From Minisyncoccota bacterium (GTDB lineage Bacteria; Patescibacteriota; Minisyncoccia; Minisyncoccales; Minisyncoccaceae): a stretch of DNA of 16,165 nucleotides. Under the pieces are notes generated by a model. That model did not search any database, was not told the origin of the DNA, and worked only from the letters and a program-made list of their open reading frames with translations. The DNA is taken from positions 1 to 16,165 of the forward strand of contig JAQVLF010000012.1 of the NCBI GenBank assembly GCA_028704295.1, given 5' to 3'. Position numbers and translations under genes: made by a program. The number at the start of each line of letters is the position of its first letter. Positions within the stretch are counted from its first letter, which is position 1. This document shows positions 13,596 to 16,165 of the stretch, in pieces.

Positions 13596-15773
13596 TTAGA
13601 ATCCAATTTTTATCCAATCGAATAGACTGCCCGGATCTTTCTTTGTACCGATAGAATATTCATCATGTCCGATAACATGATCTCTATCAATCCTGATATT
13701 GTACCGTTGATAAATCTGCGGCAACAAAAAATTTAACGCTTTATATTGTTCGTTTGTATATCCAATATAATTTTTTGGTATGGTTGCATAAATTTCCGGT
13801 GAAATATATTGTTTCATTTCATTTTCGGTGCCGATTGCCAGAAGTTCAATGCCAATAGAATGTCGATTCAGCTTGTCTGTATATAATGGATAATCGGTAA
13901 GACTGCCCCCAGCATGATAAGCATTTCTGTTTTCATTAACAAGTCTAAATATTGTTCCATCTCTCGCAATAAGATAATGAGCGGATACTCCGTACTGCTT
14001 GAAAATATTTATTACATCTTCAGGAATGTAGGGATTGTTCGGTTTTGCTATAACATTGCTTGAAAAGTGAATGACGACATGAGTTATTTTGTCCGCTTCT
14101 AAATGCGGTTCAGAATTTGAAAGTGGAAGCAAACGATCAATAATCTTAAGTTGTACTGGGAGTATTTCTGCATTTTCATTATTAGTTAGTGTCTTTTTAT
14201 CAACATAAATATATCTGCCTACATTTTCGCTCGGAACATGAGGGCTCAACGTTATACCTAAAACATCCTTATAAACTTTGGAAAGTGTGTACATCCATTC
14301 ATCAGCCCTATAGCCAACATATAACAAGTGAAAAACATCCAAATCTTTTTTTGCCGCGTTAAGATATATGTTTCGTTTTATCCCTTCGGCATATTGACTA
14401 AAAGCGTCTCGCAAATCTTTATACTTTCTATTTCTAGTCCGATCTGCGTCATAAAGCGGCAAACCATTTTTCATTAGCGCATTTTGCCAATGATAAGCCA
14501 TAGGGTTGTTATACCACCTTGGGAAAGAGCAACATCCAAAACCGCTTTCTGACGCAATAATCCCAGTTAGAAATAACGGGTGAATAGAATATTCCTTAGA
14601 AACATCAACGATTAATTGTGCTATTTTTTGCGGATTGATAATTTCCTGCTGATCAATTTGTGTTTGAAAATATATTGAATTGGGATAATAGTCAGCAATA
14701 AATTGACCCAGCCTATTTACAAAGCTAGCACTATAAATATCCATGCTGGGGATTTCTTGATTTTGAGAAACTTCGTATTCATAAAAATTCTTATTCGTAA
14801 CATTGTGGAGAGTAAATTCTGCCAAAATTTTTGTTGCCAGGCGAACACATCTAAAACCTACATCATAGTTATAGTTGCTTGGAGCCATAGCACTTCTCTT
14901 GCTAACTCGAAGATATTCAGGGCTAATATTGCCCCAAGAACCACCCCGAATAACTTTTGTTCTTCCGGATTGCGCCCCTTGTAGATTATTTTCTGAGCTG
15001 TTTGAATAATAATTTTGATCGTACCAGTCGTTTGTCCACTGCCAGACATTGCCACTCATTCCGTAAAGGCCGTATCCATTAGCAGGTGTATCTTTAACTC
15101 CTGACAATCTCCACCAATCGCCAATCATCAAACCTTTCTCGTTATCATAATTGGCGTATCGTGGATTGAATTCATCACCCCAAGGAAATTTCTTTTTTTC
15201 TAAACCACCTCGCGCCGCATATTCGAACTCTGCTTCGGTCGGAAGCCGGTAACCATTTGCCGAAGAGTCTAATTCCCAGAGCGGGTAACCCCACGCGTCT
15301 AATTTATTGGTTGGTTTATACACTGGAGCAAGCCCTTCCTTTTCACTCCTCCAATTACAGTAATCTATGGCATGATACCAATTAATTCCAGAAATGGGAT
15401 TTTCTGGTTTATTATATGTGTCATATACCCAATACCTTGTCTTATTTCCGCCATCATCAATATACTTTTGAAAATCGGCATAGGTGACCGGAGTCTCATC
15501 CATATAAAACGAACCGACGGAAACAAAATGCTCTGGTTTTTCGTCAGAGAAGTTACTATCATCATCGCCCATAACAAATTTGCCAGAAGGAATCAGAATC
15601 ATTTTTTTTACTCCGTTAAAAACCAAGGGTAAGTTTTTAGTTGCATCTTCTGATTTTTTAACTGGCAGTTCAACGGTTTGCTCGGTCGTCTGATTCAAAA
15701 AACCAAAATAAAATACAAGCGCAAAAGCACAGACAATAACCGAAGCTAAAATGACAATGTGTAATTTTTTCAT
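13596..15773 (-). CDS. Exported three-domain protein: FGE-like, lysozyme-like, amidase_2
   Basis: The 725-aa protein has an N-terminal membrane anchor (about 5-26). Residues 50-312 are an FGE-sulfatase/SUMF1 fold: MILIPSGKFVMGDDDS, ETPVTYADFQKY, GYRLPTEAEFEYAARGG, PWGDEF, GLYGMSGNVWQWTNDWY, VIRGGSW and GFRCVR. There is no cysteine between GGSW (277-280) and GFRC (306-309), where formylglycine-generating enzymes have their catalytic pair. So it is more likely a binding or other-function member. Residues about 380-507 look like a glucosaminidase/lysozyme fold with Glu408 in IIASESGFG. Residues about 560-725 are an N-acetylmuramoyl-L-alanine amidase (amidase_2): His569, Glu643, His703 and Asp713 (KKDPG) fit the zinc site. 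It probably cuts peptidoglycan outside the membrane. Confidence 0.88.
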   Translation of the reverse strand: MKKLHIVILASVIVCAFALVFYFGFLNQTTEQTVELPVKKSEDATKNLPLVFNGVKKMILIPSGKFVMGDDDSNFSDEKPEHFVSVGSFYMDETPVTYADFQKYIDDGGNKTRYWVYDTYNKPENPISGINWYHAIDYCNWRSEKEGLAPVYKPTNKLDAWGYPLWELDSSANGYRLPTEAEFEYAARGGLEKKKFPWGDEFNPRYANYDNEKGLMIGDWWRLSGVKDTPANGYGLYGMSGNVWQWTNDWYDQNYYSNSSENNLQGAQSGRTKVIRGGSWGNISPEYLRVSKRSAMAPSNYNYDVGFRCVRLATKILAEFTLHNVTNKNFYEYEVSQNQEIPSMDIYSASFVNRLGQFIADYYPNSIYFQTQIDQQEIINPQKIAQLIVDVSKEYSIHPLFLTGIIASESGFGCCSFPRWYNNPMAYHWQNALMKNGLPLYDADRTRNRKYKDLRDAFSQYAEGIKRNIYLNAAKKDLDVFHLLYVGYRADEWMYTLSKVYKDVLGITLSPHVPSENVGRYIYVDKKTLTNNENAEILPVQLKIIDRLLPLSNSEPHLEADKITHVVIHFSSNVIAKPNNPYIPEDVINIFKQYGVSAHYLIARDGTIFRLVNENRNAYHAGGSLTDYPLYTDKLNRHSIGIELLAIGTENEMKQYISPEIYATIPKNYIGYTNEQYKALNFLLPQIYQRYNIRIDRDHVIGHDEYSIGTKKDPGSLFDWIKIGF

Positions 15774-15785
15774 TTGCGTTTCTTT

Positions 15786-15794
15786 ATTTTATCA
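15786..15794 (-). promoter_or_regulatory. Extended -10 of the cassette gene
   Basis: The minus strand reads TGATAAAAT (hexamer 15786-15791) 12 bases before the ATG. It lies just inside the right inverted repeat, so any -35 would be within the repeat; none is obvious. The predicted leader is about six bases with no SD. Confidence 0.45.
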
Positions 15795-15796
15795 CT

Positions 15797-15885
15797 TTTT
15801 CTCTACGCTGAACACTGAATTTTGAGCGAGGACGGCTCGGCAGGAGGGGGTTTGAGGGGAGAGGAATGCGAGCTGTCCGAGCGAA
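15797..15885. repeat. Right 89-bp inverted repeat of the GC-rich cassette
   Basis: Inverted copy of 13491-13580, identical apart from one missing C. That deletion falls in the internal palindrome (TGCGAGC instead of TGCCGAGC), so the hairpin is weaker in this copy. The G-rich loop GGAGGGGGTTTGAGGGG is intact. Confidence 0.95.
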
Positions 15886-16048
15886 CCCTCTTGTCTCCAA
15901 ATTCAGAGTTCGTTTTGTCAGAAGTGGCTGGGGCTCTTGGACGAAGTTAGAACCCTTTTGCTACAAGGAGAAAGCGATTTTTACTATCATTGTCCTGTTT
16001 TTGCAATGCCTACATAAATTCAGATTTTGGGTTAATAAACAGTATTTT
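15886..16048. other. Gene-free flank right of the cassette
   Basis: About 105 bases next to the repeat remain GC-richer (GTGGCTGGGGCTCTTGGACG), then the sequence becomes AT-rich. No credible gene, terminator or RNA is seen. Open frames on either strand cross into the inverted repeat or lack a start context. The flank does not match the one left of the cassette, so no target duplication or longer repeat is evident. Confidence 0.5.
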
Positions 16049-16165
16049 CTAATCCAATAAACGGCATGAAACGAAAGATGTAAATGTGAGCATCTTTTGA
16101 GGTACGTGTTTAAAATTTTTAAATAATTCTTCTTTTGCTTTTTGCATTTCTTCTGCAAAATCATT
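16049..16165 (-). CDS. C-terminus of an unknown gene (cut by window edge)
   Basis: The minus-strand frame from the window edge to TAG (16049-16051) gives 38 residues: NDFAEEMQKAKEELFKNF, then KHVPQKMLTFTSFVSCRLLD. The Glu/Lys-rich amphipathic helix and third-position AT bias look coding. The overlapping alternative frame (MILQKKCKKQ...) has poor composition and crosses into the cassette flank. No family can be named from this fragment. Confidence 0.5.
   Translation of the reverse strand, partial: NDFAEEMQKAKEELFKNFKHVPQKMLTFTSFVSCRLLD

Larger units (their letters stand above)
13491..15885. mobile_element. Inverted-repeat-bounded cassette with one cargo gene (putative)
   Basis: A 2395-bp unit consists of two 89/90-bp near-identical inverted repeats that closely bracket a single gene (gaps of 15 and 23 bases). 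The repeats and the gene are visibly GC-richer than the surroundings, which suggests recent arrival. No transposase, integrase or target duplication is visible, so it would be a non-autonomous or recombination-derived element, or a segment that can invert by recombination between the repeats. The promoter -10 lies inside the repeats and would move with the gene. The mobile-element call is inference. Confidence 0.5.

Noticed and set aside
13491..15885. Integron cassette with attC-like sites
   Set aside because: attC sites of successive cassettes lie in direct orientation and carry RYYYAAC/GTTRRRY cores. These repeats are inverted and I see no such core.
15866..16060. Plus-strand open frame of 64 codons
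   Set aside because: It starts within the right inverted repeat and ends in AT-rich flank, with no start context or recognisable domain.
1..16165. CRISPR array, tRNA or rRNA genes
   Set aside because: No regularly spaced repeats, no cloverleaf-like segment and no rRNA-like conserved stretch was seen on either strand.

Overview
The window is AT-rich, densely packed DNA with every credible gene on the minus strand. It probably comes from a small-genome bacterium, with Patescibacteria/CPR the best guess. The reasons are short versions of conserved proteins (HrcA 231 aa, GrpE 151 aa), many one-pass or few-pass exported proteins of unknown function, ATGA stop/start overlaps and few Shine-Dalgarno (SD) sequences. 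TGA works as a stop codon (hrcA/grpE, Nudix/cupin and HTH/DUF2178 junctions), so this is not the TGA=Gly code of Gracilibacteria/Absconditabacteria. This assignment is inference.

Layout, in transcription order from high to low coordinates. The right edge holds the C-terminus of an unknown gene. Next is a GC-rich cassette, 13491-15885, in which one 725-aa gene (FGE-like + lysozyme-like + amidase_2) lies between two nearly identical 90-bp inverted repeats. A 565-aa membrane-anchored protein follows, then a chain of Nudix hydrolase, mannose-6-phosphate isomerase-type cupin, a 37-codon ORF, a HAM1/RdgB NTP pyrophosphatase and an exported unknown protein. From 8.7 to 5.8 kb are two unknown genes with strong SD sequences, interleaved with three decaying genes (nucleotidyltransferase-like, GNAT, RhuM-Fic). 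Then come another exported NTF2-like protein, a PEBP-family protein, and a DUF2178 membrane protein overlapping an XRE regulator. A small secreted protein, an exported solute-binding-like protein, an ECF sigma factor and an overlapping multi-pass membrane protein (probable anti-sigma) form a run. The window ends with the heat-shock operon hrcA-grpE-dnaK (only the first codons of dnaK are present).

How the genes work together. The heat-shock operon has a diverged but correctly spaced CIRCE operator over its -35 box, so HrcA should repress its own operon. The sigma/anti-sigma pair with two upstream exported proteins looks like an envelope-sensing unit. The Nudix and HAM1 enzymes clean up nucleotides, and the cupin belongs to sugar-nucleotide metabolism.

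The most unusual features are the inverted-repeat cassette with its three-domain wall protein, the repeated placement of a -10 box 6-7 bp before the start codon (predicted leaderless mRNAs), the structured leader before the 88-aa SD-bearing gene, and the patch of genes in decay at 5.8-8.3 kb. All motif calls were made by eye; no searches or folding calculations were run.
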